A stretch of 64,000 nucleotides of DNA from Lysinibacillus sp. ZYM-1 (lineage in GTDB: Bacteria > Bacillota > Bacilli > Bacillales_A > Planococcaceae). Below the pieces are notes generated by a model that was not told where the DNA came from, did no database searches, and worked only from the letters and a program-made list of their open reading frames with translations. The position numbers were made by a program, and so were the translations under genes. This document shows, one piece after another, positions 54,358-63,604 of the stretch (position 1 is the first letter of the stretch; each line of letters opens with the position of its first letter). Location of the stretch: NCBI RefSeq assembly GCF_001308875.1, contig NZ_KQ465125.1, positions 1-64,000 on the forward strand. The letters run 5' to 3'.

Positions 54358-55695
54358 TTATCGGTGAATAGCTTTTCCAAAAACAGCTTTAGCAGCGTCT
54401 CCAATATGTTCAGACACAGTCGGATGAGGGAAGGTCATTTGGGCTAATGAATGGGCTGTACCGCCTGCATTTTTTGTCGCCAATATAGCATTCAGCATTT
54501 CTGTTGCACCATCTCCCACAACACAAGCACCTAAAATTTGACCGCTACCCTCTTTGGTAATCAGCTTCACAAAGCCATCTGTATTCCCTTCCATTAAAGC
54601 CTTTGGATTTGTCTGTAGGGGCATTTTTGTCATCGTGTAAGGTTCTTTAACCTGTTCTTCTAGTAAACCAAATGTAGCAATTTCAGGATGTGTATAAACA
54701 CAACGTGGGATAGATGTTTGGTCAATTGTTGTCAGTTGATTGCCCACAATATAATCTACAACATAGATTCCTTCCGTGCTCGCAGAATGCGCTAATTGAT
54801 AACCTCCCACTAAATCACCAATTGCATAAATATGGGGCTTACTCGTCTGTAAATGCTCATTGACAGCAATTAAACGCCCTTCAAATGCCAACTCTAAATG
54901 CTGAGCAATTTCTGTGTTAGGACGACGACCTGTGGCAAATAAAAGATTTTCATATGTATATATACCTTTAGATGTATGAATGGTATTGCCTTCAAATTTT
55001 TCAAATTGGAAATCTGTCACAAGCTCAATACCAAGTTCCTTCATCTTTTTTCGAATAAGTGGTCTTGCTTCTGCCTCTTCCGTTTGTAAAATATCCTCAC
55101 TATGATTAAGCATTGTAACTTTCGTTCCTAATGGCGCTAAGCTAAAGGCCATTTCCACTGCAATCACACCACCACCAATAATCGTTAATTGTGCTGGTAG
55201 CTCTTCAAGATTAAAGAATGTATCTGTTGTAAAATAGGTAGAGGTTTCTAACCCTTCAAATGGTGGAACAAATGGTTTACTACCTGTTGCTAAAATAATA
55301 TCTGTTGCAGTCAAAGTTTTCTTCCCAACTGTAATCGTTAAATCTTTAGATAATGTCGCCTCACCGCGATATAAAGTTATATGGTTGTTGATAATAAATT
55401 GTTCAATATTTGTTAGGAGCTCTTGAATAATTGTATCTTTTCGTTGCATCAATCGAGGAAAATTTATTTCCATATTGGCCACTTCAATACCCCAGCTGTT
55501 TCCCCGCTTTATTGCCTGTACTAGTTTACTATGCTCTAATAAAATCTTAGATGGAATGCAGCCGACATTATAGCAGGCCCCTCCCAATTTATCTCGTTCA
55601 ATTAATGCGACCTTTTTGCCATACTTCGCCGCATGAATGGCAGCCACATAGCCACCTGGTCCAGCCCCAATGATAGCTATATCAAATTTTTCCAT
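54358..55695 (-). CDS. lpd: Dihydrolipoyl dehydrogenase
   Basis: 445 residues of the pyridine nucleotide-disulfide oxidoreductase family. FAD-binding GAGPGGYVAA (10-19), redox pair Cys41/Cys46 in GGACYNVGC, NAD-binding IIGGGVIAVE, and the dimer-interface catalytic His in TFPHPTVSEH. It reoxidises lipoyl groups of 2-oxoacid dehydrogenase E2 or glycine cleavage H protein. It lies outside any dehydrogenase operon, so it may serve a particular complex. The frame opens 22 codons earlier, but GAGGTG six bases before ATG 55695 sets the start. Confidence 0.9.
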   Translation of the reverse strand: MEKFDIAIIGAGPGGYVAAIHAAKYGKKVALIERDKLGGACYNVGCIPSKILLEHSKLVQAIKRGNSWGIEVANMEINFPRLMQRKDTIIQELLTNIEQFIINNHITLYRGEATLSKDLTITVGKKTLTATDIILATGSKPFVPPFEGLETSTYFTTDTFFNLEELPAQLTIIGGGVIAVEMAFSLAPLGTKVTMLNHSEDILQTEEAEARPLIRKKMKELGIELVTDFQFEKFEGNTIHTSKGIYTYENLLFATGRRPNTEIAQHLELAFEGRLIAVNEHLQTSKPHIYAIGDLVGGYQLAHSASTEGIYVVDYIVGNQLTTIDQTSIPRCVYTHPEIATFGLLEEQVKEPYTMTKMPLQTNPKALMEGNTDGFVKLITKEGSGQILGACVVGDGATEMLNAILATKNAGGTAHSLAQMTFPHPTVSEHIGDAAKAVFGKAIHR

Positions 55696-55916
55696 ATTTT
55701 TCACCTCATGTATCACCATATCATTTGGAAAAATTGAATGCAATATCATCAATGACACCATGGTGAAGCTGCATCCACTTCTAGCCAGATACCTTGTGGC
55801 GACATGATGTTAGTCATCAAAAGCAAAACAGCCATTCAGGAGGGAGCCTTCTGTACCTGACGCTTTCGATACAAAAAACATTTGTTAACTCAAGCGAAGT
55901 TGCAGAAATAGTAAAA

Positions 55917-55937
55917 GCCTTTCATTCAATGAAAGGC
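55917..55937 (-). terminator. Terminator of katE
   Basis: GCCTTTCAT/ATGAAAGGC with a 3-base loop; the minus strand continues TTTTAC. Confidence 0.75.
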
Positions 55938-55970
55938 CACTTTATCTTACACTGTATTTGCTTTTTTACT

Positions 55971-58037
55971 TTAATAAATATTTCGTTGCCAAAATCTTTG
56001 TTGTGCGATGGCATCTACAAATTTTTTAGCGAAATCTTTATTACCAGTTGCTAAAACAATTCCTGGCCCTACATTCGCATTCGACATATTAAAAAACGTT
56101 GTGCCAGTAACAGCAAACCCAATCGGTTTATAATGACGGTATGCCTCATTAATGTAATTTGCAATATGTGTATTAAATTTTGCTTGATTACTTGCCTTTA
56201 CACCAACAACATATAACGAGTCAAATAATACAGCATCGGTTGTAATAAACGTGTCACTAGCCGTTAATTGAACACCATTATTCCCTGTCACAACTCCTAG
56301 TCGATCAGAGATAATGCTGTAGCGTACACCTTGTCTTGTTAAATACTTCAATACTTCCCCTACCTCAGTGGCATCAAAGCTATCACCAATTAAAACACCT
56401 ACTTTAAGCGTATAAGGCAATTTAATGGTATTGGCTTGACTAAGTGCAGGTGAAGAGGCAGTAACTTTGGACTGTTCGCCAATAGGGCGGTTAACGCCAA
56501 CATTGTCGGCTACAGTTGAAGCCATTGCTTTATCTACATGGACAAACATATCCACAACTTGCTGTCGCACCGATTTACTTTTGACTTTTCCAACCTCAAA
56601 GCTAAAAGCGTCAATAATATGTTGTTTTTCTGGCGGGGACATACTGTTCCAAAAGAGCCTTGCTTGTGAAAAATGATCGTCAAAAGATTTACTGCGTGCT
56701 CTTGTGATCCTCCCTTCAACCTTCTCCTCATAATGAACATATCCCCCCTCCCTTGCAGTGGAAGTCGCAGGAGTATTATTAGCCAATGAATTTTTATGAT
56801 AGCTCACTCTACCTAGATTAATTGTTTGTCTACTAAAACCATTACGTTGATTATTATGAACAGGGCAAATAGGACGATTAATAGGGATTTCCGCAAAATT
56901 GGGGCCCCCTAAACGAATTAACTGTGTATCTAAATAAGAGAAGAGTCTACCTTGTAACAGTGGATCATTGGTAAAGTCAATGCCTGGTACAACATTTCCT
57001 GGATGGAAGGCAACTTGCTCAGTTTCAGTAAATACATTATCCACATTACGATTTAAGATCATCTTGCCAATTTTCTTTACTGGTACTAGTTCTTCTGGCC
57101 AAAGCTTTGTTGCATCTAAAATATCAAATTCAAATTTAAATTCATCCTCCGGTTCAAGTATTTGCACACCTAACTCAAACTCTGGATAATCTCCAATTTC
57201 AATGGCTTCCCACAAATCCCGTCGTTGAAAATCTGAGTCCTTCCCAGCAATTATCTGAGCCTCATCCCAAACTAGTGAATGTACACCAAGTATAGGCTTC
57301 CAATGAAACTTCACAAATCTCGATCTTCCCCTGTCATTAACAAAGCGGAATGTATGCACGCCGAAACCTTCCATCATACGGAAACTTCTAGGTATTGTTC
57401 GATCAGACATATGCCACATAATCATATGAGCAATCTCCTGATTGTTCGCAACAAAATCCCAAAACGTATCGTGAGCAGAGGCAGCTTGCGGCATATCATT
57501 ATGTGGCTCAGGCTTTACTGCATGGATTAAATCTGGGAACTTAATGGCATCCTGAATAAAAAAGACTGGAATATTATTGCCCACTAAATCATAATTTCCT
57601 TCATCCGTGTAAAATTTCGTTGCAAACCCGCGAACATCACGAGCCGTGTCCATGGAGCCTAAGCTACCTACCACTGTCGAGAATCTGACAAACACAGGCG
57701 TTTTCTTCTTCGGGTCCTGCAGAAATTTCGCCTTCGTATACTCTTTCATTGACTCATACAATTCGAATTCACCATGCGCTGCAAAACCTCTTGCATGTAC
57801 GACACGTTCTGGAATTCGTTCATGATCAAAATGTGTAATTTTTTCTCGAAGGTGAAAATCCTCCATAATTGTCGGACCGCGGACTCCTGCTTTTAGCGAA
57901 TCCTCATCGTTCGACACTCTTAAACCCTGATTCGTTGTCATTTTCGTACCTTCATTTTCAACACGAAACGACTCTAGTTGCTGATCCTTTGCATTGTCCT
58001 CTATATTTTTGCGTTGATTCGGCTTTGACTTATCCAC
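55971..58037 (-). CDS. katE: Large-subunit (clade 2) heme catalase
   Basis: 688 residues, the long HPII-type catalase. Catalytic His in VVHARGFAAHG (about 81), Asn in LVGNNIPVFF (about 154), heme-ligand Tyr in GRLFSYLDTQ (about 370). A C-terminal flavodoxin-like domain (about 540-688) has no cofactor motif. It disproportionates hydrogen peroxide. AAAGGGG lies five bases before GTG 58037; the upstream ATG has no ribosome site. Promoter TTGTCA-17-TCTAAT is found at 58119-58091. Large catalases in Bacillus are often stationary-phase or spore related. Confidence 0.93.
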   Translation of the reverse strand: MDKSKPNQRKNIEDNAKDQQLESFRVENEGTKMTTNQGLRVSNDEDSLKAGVRGPTIMEDFHLREKITHFDHERIPERVVHARGFAAHGEFELYESMKEYTKAKFLQDPKKKTPVFVRFSTVVGSLGSMDTARDVRGFATKFYTDEGNYDLVGNNIPVFFIQDAIKFPDLIHAVKPEPHNDMPQAASAHDTFWDFVANNQEIAHMIMWHMSDRTIPRSFRMMEGFGVHTFRFVNDRGRSRFVKFHWKPILGVHSLVWDEAQIIAGKDSDFQRRDLWEAIEIGDYPEFELGVQILEPEDEFKFEFDILDATKLWPEELVPVKKIGKMILNRNVDNVFTETEQVAFHPGNVVPGIDFTNDPLLQGRLFSYLDTQLIRLGGPNFAEIPINRPICPVHNNQRNGFSRQTINLGRVSYHKNSLANNTPATSTAREGGYVHYEEKVEGRITRARSKSFDDHFSQARLFWNSMSPPEKQHIIDAFSFEVGKVKSKSVRQQVVDMFVHVDKAMASTVADNVGVNRPIGEQSKVTASSPALSQANTIKLPYTLKVGVLIGDSFDATEVGEVLKYLTRQGVRYSIISDRLGVVTGNNGVQLTASDTFITTDAVLFDSLYVVGVKASNQAKFNTHIANYINEAYRHYKPIGFAVTGTTFFNMSNANVGPGIVLATGNKDFAKKFVDAIAQQRFWQRNIY

Positions 58038-58090
58038 GCAATCCCCTTTCATACTATTACTGATTTCGCTCAATAGACACTATATGTTTG

Positions 58091-58119
58091 ATTAGAGTAA
58101 ACATGCATTTATTTGACAA
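58091..58119 (-). promoter_or_regulatory. katE promoter
   Basis: Minus strand TTGTCA (58119-58114), 17-bp spacer, TCTAAT (58096-58091): five of six matches in each hexamer. No clear PerR box is seen. Confidence 0.65.
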
Positions 58120-58144
58120 TCTATCTTGATGAAAAGAAAAAATA

Positions 58145-58168
58145 GGTCCCTATTTAAAATAGAGAACC
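58145..58168 (-). terminator. Terminator of rloA-rloB
   Basis: GGT-C-TATTT/AAATA-G-ACC imperfect stem followed by TATTTTTTC on the minus strand, nine bases past rloB. Confidence 0.65.
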
Positions 58169-58176
58169 AACAATTC

Positions 58177-58752
58177 TTAAAATATGTATCGTATCATTTC
58201 ATGTATGTTACAGTAAGGGTTGTCACGGCTCTCCGTATTACGAAGAGCCATCATATCTGTACAATTTTTAATAGCTACCTCATGTCGTAATGCAATGGGG
58301 GCAATAATGGTCTCATCAGCCTTATGACGGAAATAACGACTCACGCCAAGGTGTTGTTCCATTTTGTCATTTAAAACCGCACGCGGATATTTTTCTGAAC
58401 TATCCACTTCTTCAAAATGCAGAAGTAACCATAATTCGAAAGCTTCATTTGTATAGGCAATATGGATACCTTGTTCCTCACAAAATTGATTTACTTCCTC
58501 CAATTGCTTTTCTGTTAAATCATCCTTATCAAAAACAATCCAAACCTCATCAAAATATTGATAACTGGAATCCCGATAAGCATGTTGGGCAAGCTTGATG
58601 GCGGAACGTTTTACGTTTTTTATTTTAACGCTTACCATTTTAGAGCGTTTCAAAATACGCATCTGCTCAAAATAAATACGTTCCGTTTCACCTTCACAGT
58701 AAATTAAAATGGTTTTCCGCAGTGTTCGGTTCCCTTGTTGACGTACTCTCAC
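58177..58752 (-). CDS. RloB-like TOPRIM-type putative nuclease
   Basis: 191 residues with the RloB family pattern: CEGETE at 19-24 (acidic first site), FDKDD at 74-78 (TOPRIM-like DxD), and NEAFELWLLLHFE at 102-114. It is expected to be a metal-dependent nuclease. The GTG start overlaps the stop of the ATPase gene (GTGA), so the two are coupled. RloA/RloB-like ATPase-TOPRIM pairs are associated with abortive infection and restriction loci; PARIS and AbiL are comparable. The conserved acidic residues are all present, so it looks intact. Confidence 0.85.
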   Translation of the reverse strand: MRVRQQGNRTLRKTILIYCEGETERIYFEQMRILKRSKMVSVKIKNVKRSAIKLAQHAYRDSSYQYFDEVWIVFDKDDLTEKQLEEVNQFCEEQGIHIAYTNEAFELWLLLHFEEVDSSEKYPRAVLNDKMEQHLGVSRYFRHKADETIIAPIALRHEVAIKNCTDMMALRNTESRDNPYCNIHEMIRYIF

Positions 58753-60029
58753 TGCTCAGATACCTCCGCTTCTTCTAAATATTGTCCAGATAAATATTCA
58801 TTAATGACAGGCGTTGCGCCAAATTCACCTTTTAAATAACGTTTAGCATAAGAAAGGTCACCACGTTTTTTCTGTAAGTCTGCAAAATCAAATAAAGAAT
58901 AGAGCTCAGATTCATTTTTAAAGGTTTTATTGACAAACCAAATTTGATCGGAACGCAATGGCTGATCCAATAATTCTATTTCATGACTCGTCACGACAAA
59001 TTGATTACTTGTATTGCGCTTACTGTTCATGATTGCCATCAAAAATTCGCAAATTGACACATGAAAAGCTGTATCGAATTCATCAATAAAAATAGTTTTT
59101 CCTTTATTGTGGGCATCTACCATCACACAGGCTAAATGTAACATGCGTACAGTACCTTTAGAATCCATCGTCCAATTTATCGTCTCTGTTCCCAATGGTG
59201 CGCCCGTTTCATCGAATGATATATAATGTAGATCAATATCAACCTCTTGAATAACTTCAGGTGTGTCAAACTCGTAGCCAATGGTATTTTTTTCTCTGCG
59301 TTCAACACGTCTAGCCGTGACATCCTGAATCGAAAAGTCTGCAATTTTAAGAAGCTTGATGACCTCCTTTTTAAAAGGCTCTTCTTCAAGTTTACGAATA
59401 AGAGGATGACTTGATAACCGATTCGCTTCATCTAGAAACAGCATTTTATGTAAAAACCAATCGAATACCCTTAAAGCATCTGAGTCATTAAAAACATGTA
59501 AGACAGACAAAAAGGCTGTATTGTTTCGTGTGTATTTTGTTAATTCCCGTGCTGTCGAATAAGCTGTTTCATACGAATAATCAGCACCATCCCATTGTCT
59601 GACAAAAAGCTCTTCTTTCAAATTATTGGTTGTCTTTTGAAGACGCTCATACAGAATTAAAGAAGCATTATACTGTATTTCATAATCATACAAAATTCCA
59701 TCCAAAAATAGCGAAATCATAAACTCTGTTGGTTTGCCCTGTTGACTTCCTAACTTAAACGGCTGATATGGCAAACGTAATTGTTTAACGTTGTTTATAT
59801 TTTCAAAGTTAAAAAGCAAGGAACGTAAAACTTTAATTGCGGTAAAAAGGTTGGATTTTCCACTTCCATTGGGTCCAAAAATAAATGCACTTTTCACTAA
59901 TCGAAGTGAATCATCTAACCGCATCGTATGGGTATCCTTCCACTTCCGCAGACGACTTCCTGCTACCATTGAAAATAACGTATCTTCTTTATAACTTAAA
60001 CAATTTTTCACTCTAAAATCTACAAGCAT
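58749..60029 (-). CDS. RloA-like AAA/ABC ATPase
   Basis: About 426 residues. FxVKNCLSYKE at the start is the usual SMC/OLD-like strand, Walker A GPNGSGKS is at 52-59, Walker B FIDEFDTAF near 325, and the switch His in VVTSHE near 358. It is an ABC-type ATPase of the AAA15/RloA group, lacking a TOPRIM domain of its own, which the partner RloB supplies. GGAGG precedes ATG 60029. The pair lies between katE and a sugar epimerase with no mobile-element genes visible. Probably an anti-phage module (inference). Confidence 0.8.
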   Translation of the reverse strand: MLVDFRVKNCLSYKEDTLFSMVAGSRLRKWKDTHTMRLDDSLRLVKSAFIFGPNGSGKSNLFTAIKVLRSLLFNFENINNVKQLRLPYQPFKLGSQQGKPTEFMISLFLDGILYDYEIQYNASLILYERLQKTTNNLKEELFVRQWDGADYSYETAYSTARELTKYTRNNTAFLSVLHVFNDSDALRVFDWFLHKMLFLDEANRLSSHPLIRKLEEEPFKKEVIKLLKIADFSIQDVTARRVERREKNTIGYEFDTPEVIQEVDIDLHYISFDETGAPLGTETINWTMDSKGTVRMLHLACVMVDAHNKGKTIFIDEFDTAFHVSICEFLMAIMNSKRNTSNQFVVTSHEIELLDQPLRSDQIWFVNKTFKNESELYSLFDFADLQKKRGDLSYAKRYLKGEFGATPVINEYLSGQYLEEAEVSEQ

Positions 60030-60089
60030 ATGTAAGCCTCCGTCCACATCCTCTTTAATGAATTATTATACTATAGAGATAGAAAAAGA

Positions 60090-60110
60090 CATATTACACA
60101 ATGTAATATG
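60090..60110 (-). terminator. Terminator of the epimerase gene
   Basis: A perfect CATATTACA/TGTAATATG hairpin with a 3-base loop; the minus strand continues TCTTTTTC. Confidence 0.75.
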
Positions 60111-60128
60111 CCAAATCCCCTTATTTTG

Positions 60129-61055
60129 TTAGATTTCTGCTAATTTATCAACTTGTAACGCGTTCAGGGTACGTTCAATTCCCTCTGCAAACGAAATTTT
60201 GGGTCTCCAGCCAATCGCATTGGCTAATTTGTCATTATTTAAAAATGAATGTTCAATATCTCCTTCTCGTGCGGGCGCATATTGAATTTCAAGTGGATGA
60301 TTTAAATGTTGAAGCAACAAGATAACTTGATGAATGGACCATGCTTCATTTGTGGAAACATTATAGGTACCTTGCAATCGTGCATTGACACCAGCATAGA
60401 TGGCATCTGCAATATCATCAACGTAAATAAAGTCACGTGTCTGCTCACCATCACCATAAATTGTAAAGGGTTTGCCTTCAACACTACTTTTTAACATACT
60501 TGGGATTACAGCGGCCTCACCTTGCATTTGCTGTCTTGGACCGAATACATTGGCAAATCGGTAAATAAGAATAGGTAATCGATAATCTTTTTGCCATTTC
60601 TCACAATAGGTTTCTCCAATGCTCTTGTTTAATCCATACATAGATATCGGTTCACAGACATCTGTTTCTTCTAGTGGCGGATAGTGACTATCTCCATATA
60701 CAGCAGCTGAGGAGGCAAATACAAAATGCTTTACCTTATATTTGGATGATAAAAAAAGCATTTGACTTAGCCCAACAATATTCGTCAAAATATCCTTCAC
60801 TGGCTCCTGCAAGGATTGTTGAACACTTGTTTGCGCTGCACAATGGATTACCACATCAAAATGTGTTTCTTTAAAAAGATGCTCACAAACCTCATCCTCC
60901 ACATTTAGAAGATAAGATTTATGCTCAAAGTCAACATTCCGCAAATGACCCGTACATAAATTATCAATAATATAAACGGATGCACCTTCTTCAAAAAAAC
61001 GCCTACCTACTGCACTACCAATAAAACCATAGCCACCAGTCACTAATACATTCAT
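60129..61055 (-). CDS. NAD-dependent epimerase/dehydratase (GalE-like)
   Basis: 308 residues, extended SDR. NAD site TGGYGFIGS (6-14), catalytic Ser-Ser-Ala-Ala-Val-Tyr region around 125, and YGLNK as YxxxK at about 147-151. The pattern fits UDP-glucose/UDP-GlcNAc 4-epimerases. The substrate-binding loop shows FANVFGPRQ and ends with a GDGEQTRDFIYVDD motif. It provides sugar nucleotides for cell wall polymers or polysaccharide. It is a single-gene unit; no polysaccharide cluster is near. Confidence 0.8.
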   Translation of the reverse strand: MNVLVTGGYGFIGSAVGRRFFEEGASVYIIDNLCTGHLRNVDFEHKSYLLNVEDEVCEHLFKETHFDVVIHCAAQTSVQQSLQEPVKDILTNIVGLSQMLFLSSKYKVKHFVFASSAAVYGDSHYPPLEETDVCEPISMYGLNKSIGETYCEKWQKDYRLPILIYRFANVFGPRQQMQGEAAVIPSMLKSSVEGKPFTIYGDGEQTRDFIYVDDIADAIYAGVNARLQGTYNVSTNEAWSIHQVILLLQHLNHPLEIQYAPAREGDIEHSFLNNDKLANAIGWRPKISFAEGIERTLNALQVDKLAEI

Positions 61056-61198
61056 CCTATCGCCCCCAAAAACAATATGATGATTTATATGCAGTATTTA
61101 CTAAAAATATGCAAGAAACATATTTGATGGAATATTTTTACAAAATATTATTACTAGAATATATCATGTACAAATACATATTTTAGTACATATAAAAA

Positions 61199-61226
61199 GC
61201 ATGCTTGAATAATACTTCAAGCATGC
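61199..61226 (-). terminator. Terminator of yceI
   Basis: An 11-bp perfect GCATGCTTGAA/TTCAAGCATGC stem with T residues following on the minus strand. Confidence 0.85.
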
Positions 61227-61240
61227 AAGACTATCTCTTC

Positions 61241-61768
61241 TTAAGCTGGGTTGATTTCTAATTCAACAGATACTTTAATATCTTTACCAACAAGAACTCC
61301 ACCAGTTTCTAATGCTGCATTCCAAGTTAAACCAAAATCTTCACGATTGATAGTTGTTTCAGCTTCAAAACCATATACTTCTTGGCCCCATGGATTTGTA
61401 CCTTTGCCGTTAAATTCTGTATCAAATGTTACTGATTTTGTTACACCTTTAATTGTTAAGTCACCAGTTACTGTATATTCATCGCTAGATTTTTTTGCAA
61501 TGTTTGTTGATTTAAACGTAATTGTTGGATATTGTTCAGCATCAAAGAAGTCTGCCGCTTTTAAATGATTATCGCGATCTTCACTACGTGTATTAATGCT
61601 AGCTGGATCAATTGTAAAGCTGATGTTAGCAGTTGTTAAATCTGCAAGATCTTCCGCCTCAATATCCGCTGAGTAGTTATCAAATACACCTTTAACTTTT
61701 GATACCATCATGTGTTTTACTTGAAAGTTAACTGCTGAGTGTCCTAAATCAATGTTCCATTTTGCCAT
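61241..61768 (-). CDS. yceI: YceI-like lipocalin-fold protein
   Basis: 175 residues without signal peptide, so cytoplasmic, unlike E. coli YceI. The family pattern is clear: WNIDLGHSAVNFQVKHMM at the start, RDNHLKAADFFDAEQYPTI in the middle and GDLTIKGVTKSVTFD. Family structures form a barrel that binds an isoprenoid chain or quinone. ATG 61768 follows GGAGG with nine bases between. Its control region holds an MhqR-type box and a long dyad over the promoter, which suggests induction by quinones or other electrophiles. Confidence 0.88.
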   Translation of the reverse strand: MAKWNIDLGHSAVNFQVKHMMVSKVKGVFDNYSADIEAEDLADLTTANISFTIDPASINTRSEDRDNHLKAADFFDAEQYPTITFKSTNIAKKSSDEYTVTGDLTIKGVTKSVTFDTEFNGKGTNPWGQEVYGFEAETTINREDFGLTWNAALETGGVLVGKDIKVSVELEINPA

Positions 61769-61795
61769 TTTAAAATTCCTCCAATTAGTTGATTT

Positions 61796-61813
61796 TATCT
61801 CGATTTCGAGATA
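61796..61813. promoter_or_regulatory. Perfect MhqR-type operator
   Basis: TATCTCGA-TT-TCGAGATA is a perfect inverted repeat, 28 bases before the yceI ATG. It agrees with the MhqR box of B. subtilis (tATCTcgaAtTCgAGATa) as I remember it. The MhqR-like protein is encoded at 36559-37005. Confidence 0.7.
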
Positions 61814-61921
61814 TATTTTAAAATATGAAGCAACTACATTAATTATGTTACCCAAGATTAAGTAGGATAAACATTTGTAGTTACTTAATTTTTTGCACTA
61901 CTTTAGTTATAAAAAGTATTC

Positions 61922-61974
61922 AATTACTTTCTGTAACTTACTATACAATGATAATTAAGTTACGTCAAGTAATT
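61922..61974 (-). promoter_or_regulatory. yceI promoter within a 53-bp symmetric dyad
   Basis: Minus strand TTGACG (61968-61963), 17-bp spacer and TATAGT (61945-61940). The same stretch is symmetric: AATTACTT-n4-TAACTTA-n15-TAAGTTA-n4-AAGTAATT, all 15 arm pairs perfect, with equal spacing. This looks like two dimer sites of a repressor. Confidence 0.65.
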
Positions 61975-61999
61975 AAAATAGATTTTTTAAAAATAAAAA

Positions 62000-62024
62000 G
62001 GATGCCCGAGTTTTCAGTACATCC
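62000..62024 (-). terminator. Terminator of srtB
   Basis: GGATG/CATCC stem with a large loop, followed on the minus strand by TTTTTATTTTT. Confidence 0.55.
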
Positions 62025-62038
62025 CTGTCTTCTTCCCC

Positions 62039-62812
62039 TCAACGTCTTACTAATTTACCCTGCACAACAAAACGATGATCGTCACTCATGACTGAATCCT
62101 TACAAGTCGATAATGTCAGGATTTTATCGTCAGGACTAACCGCAACGTCCATTTGAATGGAGGAGCGTTTCTGAATTTCATCAATAAATTGTTGGTAAGC
62201 TTCAATGCTTGTAAAGTCTGTTTCAATATAGTAGAAATCAATAGTTGTCTCGTATGCAGCAAATACCTCGATATCATACCCTTCATATAAAGTATCTAAA
62301 TATATAATTGGATGGTCATCTGCGAAGTCTTGCTTTAAATAATTTTTTAAACTACCAAACATCGTATTGTTCTTCATAGCATGACCATATAAAATTGTGT
62401 TTTGATTCATATTAAGAATATTATTTCGATAATCCATAAAAACACTGCCTGCACGACTTTCCTGATCTCTAAAATTATGGTTTAAATAAAAATCATTATT
62501 GTCCGCTTGCAGTATAGGGTTATTTAACTTTGTTCCATCCACTGAGATCCACCCAATCATTTGACGATTGACTGCTAATAAATCATGAAATTGAGGTCTA
62601 ATCGTTGAAGTTGAAGGTGTTTGAGTTTCTTCCATTTGATCTACTGATTGCGCTTCAATAGTGGCTAATGTAGCTTGATAAATGTCTTGCACTTCCTTCA
62701 ACGATTTTGATGTCTCATAATACGTATATAGATACCTTGCTAGGGAAAATGCAGAAAATAAAAATACTACTAAATATAGTAATGTTACTAACTTTGATGC
62801 CTTCTTTTTCAT
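62039..62812 (-). CDS. srtB: Class B sortase
   Basis: 257 residues. One N-terminal membrane anchor (about 8-27), then the sortase barrel with catalytic His144 (YGHAMKN), Cys237 (LSTCKD) and Arg247 (DHRFVV). The class B type is supported by its size, long N-terminal helices and context. SrtB anchors heme-uptake proteins carrying NPQTN-like signals. It lies 12 bases after a ferric/heme ABC ATPase, the usual isd arrangement; the substrate surface protein is beyond the window edge. Confidence 0.88.
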   Translation of the reverse strand: MKKKASKLVTLLYLVVFLFSAFSLARYLYTYYETSKSLKEVQDIYQATLATIEAQSVDQMEETQTPSTSTIRPQFHDLLAVNRQMIGWISVDGTKLNNPILQADNNDFYLNHNFRDQESRAGSVFMDYRNNILNMNQNTILYGHAMKNNTMFGSLKNYLKQDFADDHPIIYLDTLYEGYDIEVFAAYETTIDFYYIETDFTSIEAYQQFIDEIQKRSSIQMDVAVSPDDKILTLSTCKDSVMSDDHRFVVQGKLVRR

Positions 62813-62824
62813 CCTACCACCATC

Positions 62825-63604
62825 TTATATCCCCATTGGCATCATATAATAGCCAAGTTGTTTATCTTCATTAAATATCGCGTCAACCCCATATACCTCT
62901 TTAATCACATCTTTCGTAATCACATCTCGTGGCGCACCTTCTGCGAAGATTTGACCTTCCTTCATTAAAATAATATGGTCACTATAGCGAATGGCTTGAT
63001 TAATATCATGGAGCACCATGATAATTGTTAAACTATGCTGCTTGTTTAATGTTTTGACAAGTTCTAATAATTCTAGTTGATAATAAATATCCAAATATGT
63101 TGTGGGCTCATCCAAGCAGAGTATTTCAGTTTGCTGTGCCAAAGCCATAGCAATCCACACACGTTGCCGCTCCCCACCTGATAACGCCACTAAATCAGTT
63201 GTGCTCTTTTGTTGTAAATTTGTACATGCCAGAGCCCATTCAATTGCTTTAGCATCTTCACCATGATTTTTTTTCAGCATAGTCTGATGAGGAAGACGAC
63301 CAAAGCCAACTAGTTTTTCAATCGTTAAATCTTTCGGTATATCATTTTGTTGATACACGATGGCCAGTTTTTTAGCAAATTCCTTAGGTTTATAATGCAG
63401 TAAATCTTTATTTTCTAACAGTACATTTCCTGATTTGGGTGAATGAAGGCGAGAGATGACACTTAATAAAGTTGACTTCCCACAACCATTCGGACCAATG
63501 ATTGTTGTAATTTTGCCTTTCGCAATCGTTGTTGATACACCATTTAAATGGTTACGTGTATTATCATGCGATACAATGATGTCTTGTATATCCATGTTTG
63601 TCAC
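62825..63604 (-). CDS. Heme/iron ABC transporter ATP-binding protein (FecE-like)
   Basis: 259 residues. Walker A GPNGCGKST (about 37-45), signature LSGGERQRV, Walker B EILCLDEPTTYLD, and switch His in MVLHDINQA. It belongs to the FecE/FhuC/IsdL type that powers uptake of ferric siderophores or heme. Its first codons overlap the permease stop (ATGA type, 4 bases). The gene order permease-ATPase-srtB matches isd loci. Confidence 0.88.
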   Translation of the reverse strand: MTNMDIQDIIVSHDNTRNHLNGVSTTIAKGKITTIIGPNGCGKSTLLSVISRLHSPKSGNVLLENKDLLHYKPKEFAKKLAIVYQQNDIPKDLTIEKLVGFGRLPHQTMLKKNHGEDAKAIEWALACTNLQQKSTTDLVALSGGERQRVWIAMALAQQTEILCLDEPTTYLDIYYQLELLELVKTLNKQHSLTIIMVLHDINQAIRYSDHIILMKEGQIFAEGAPRDVITKDVIKEVYGVDAIFNEDKQLGYYMMPMGI

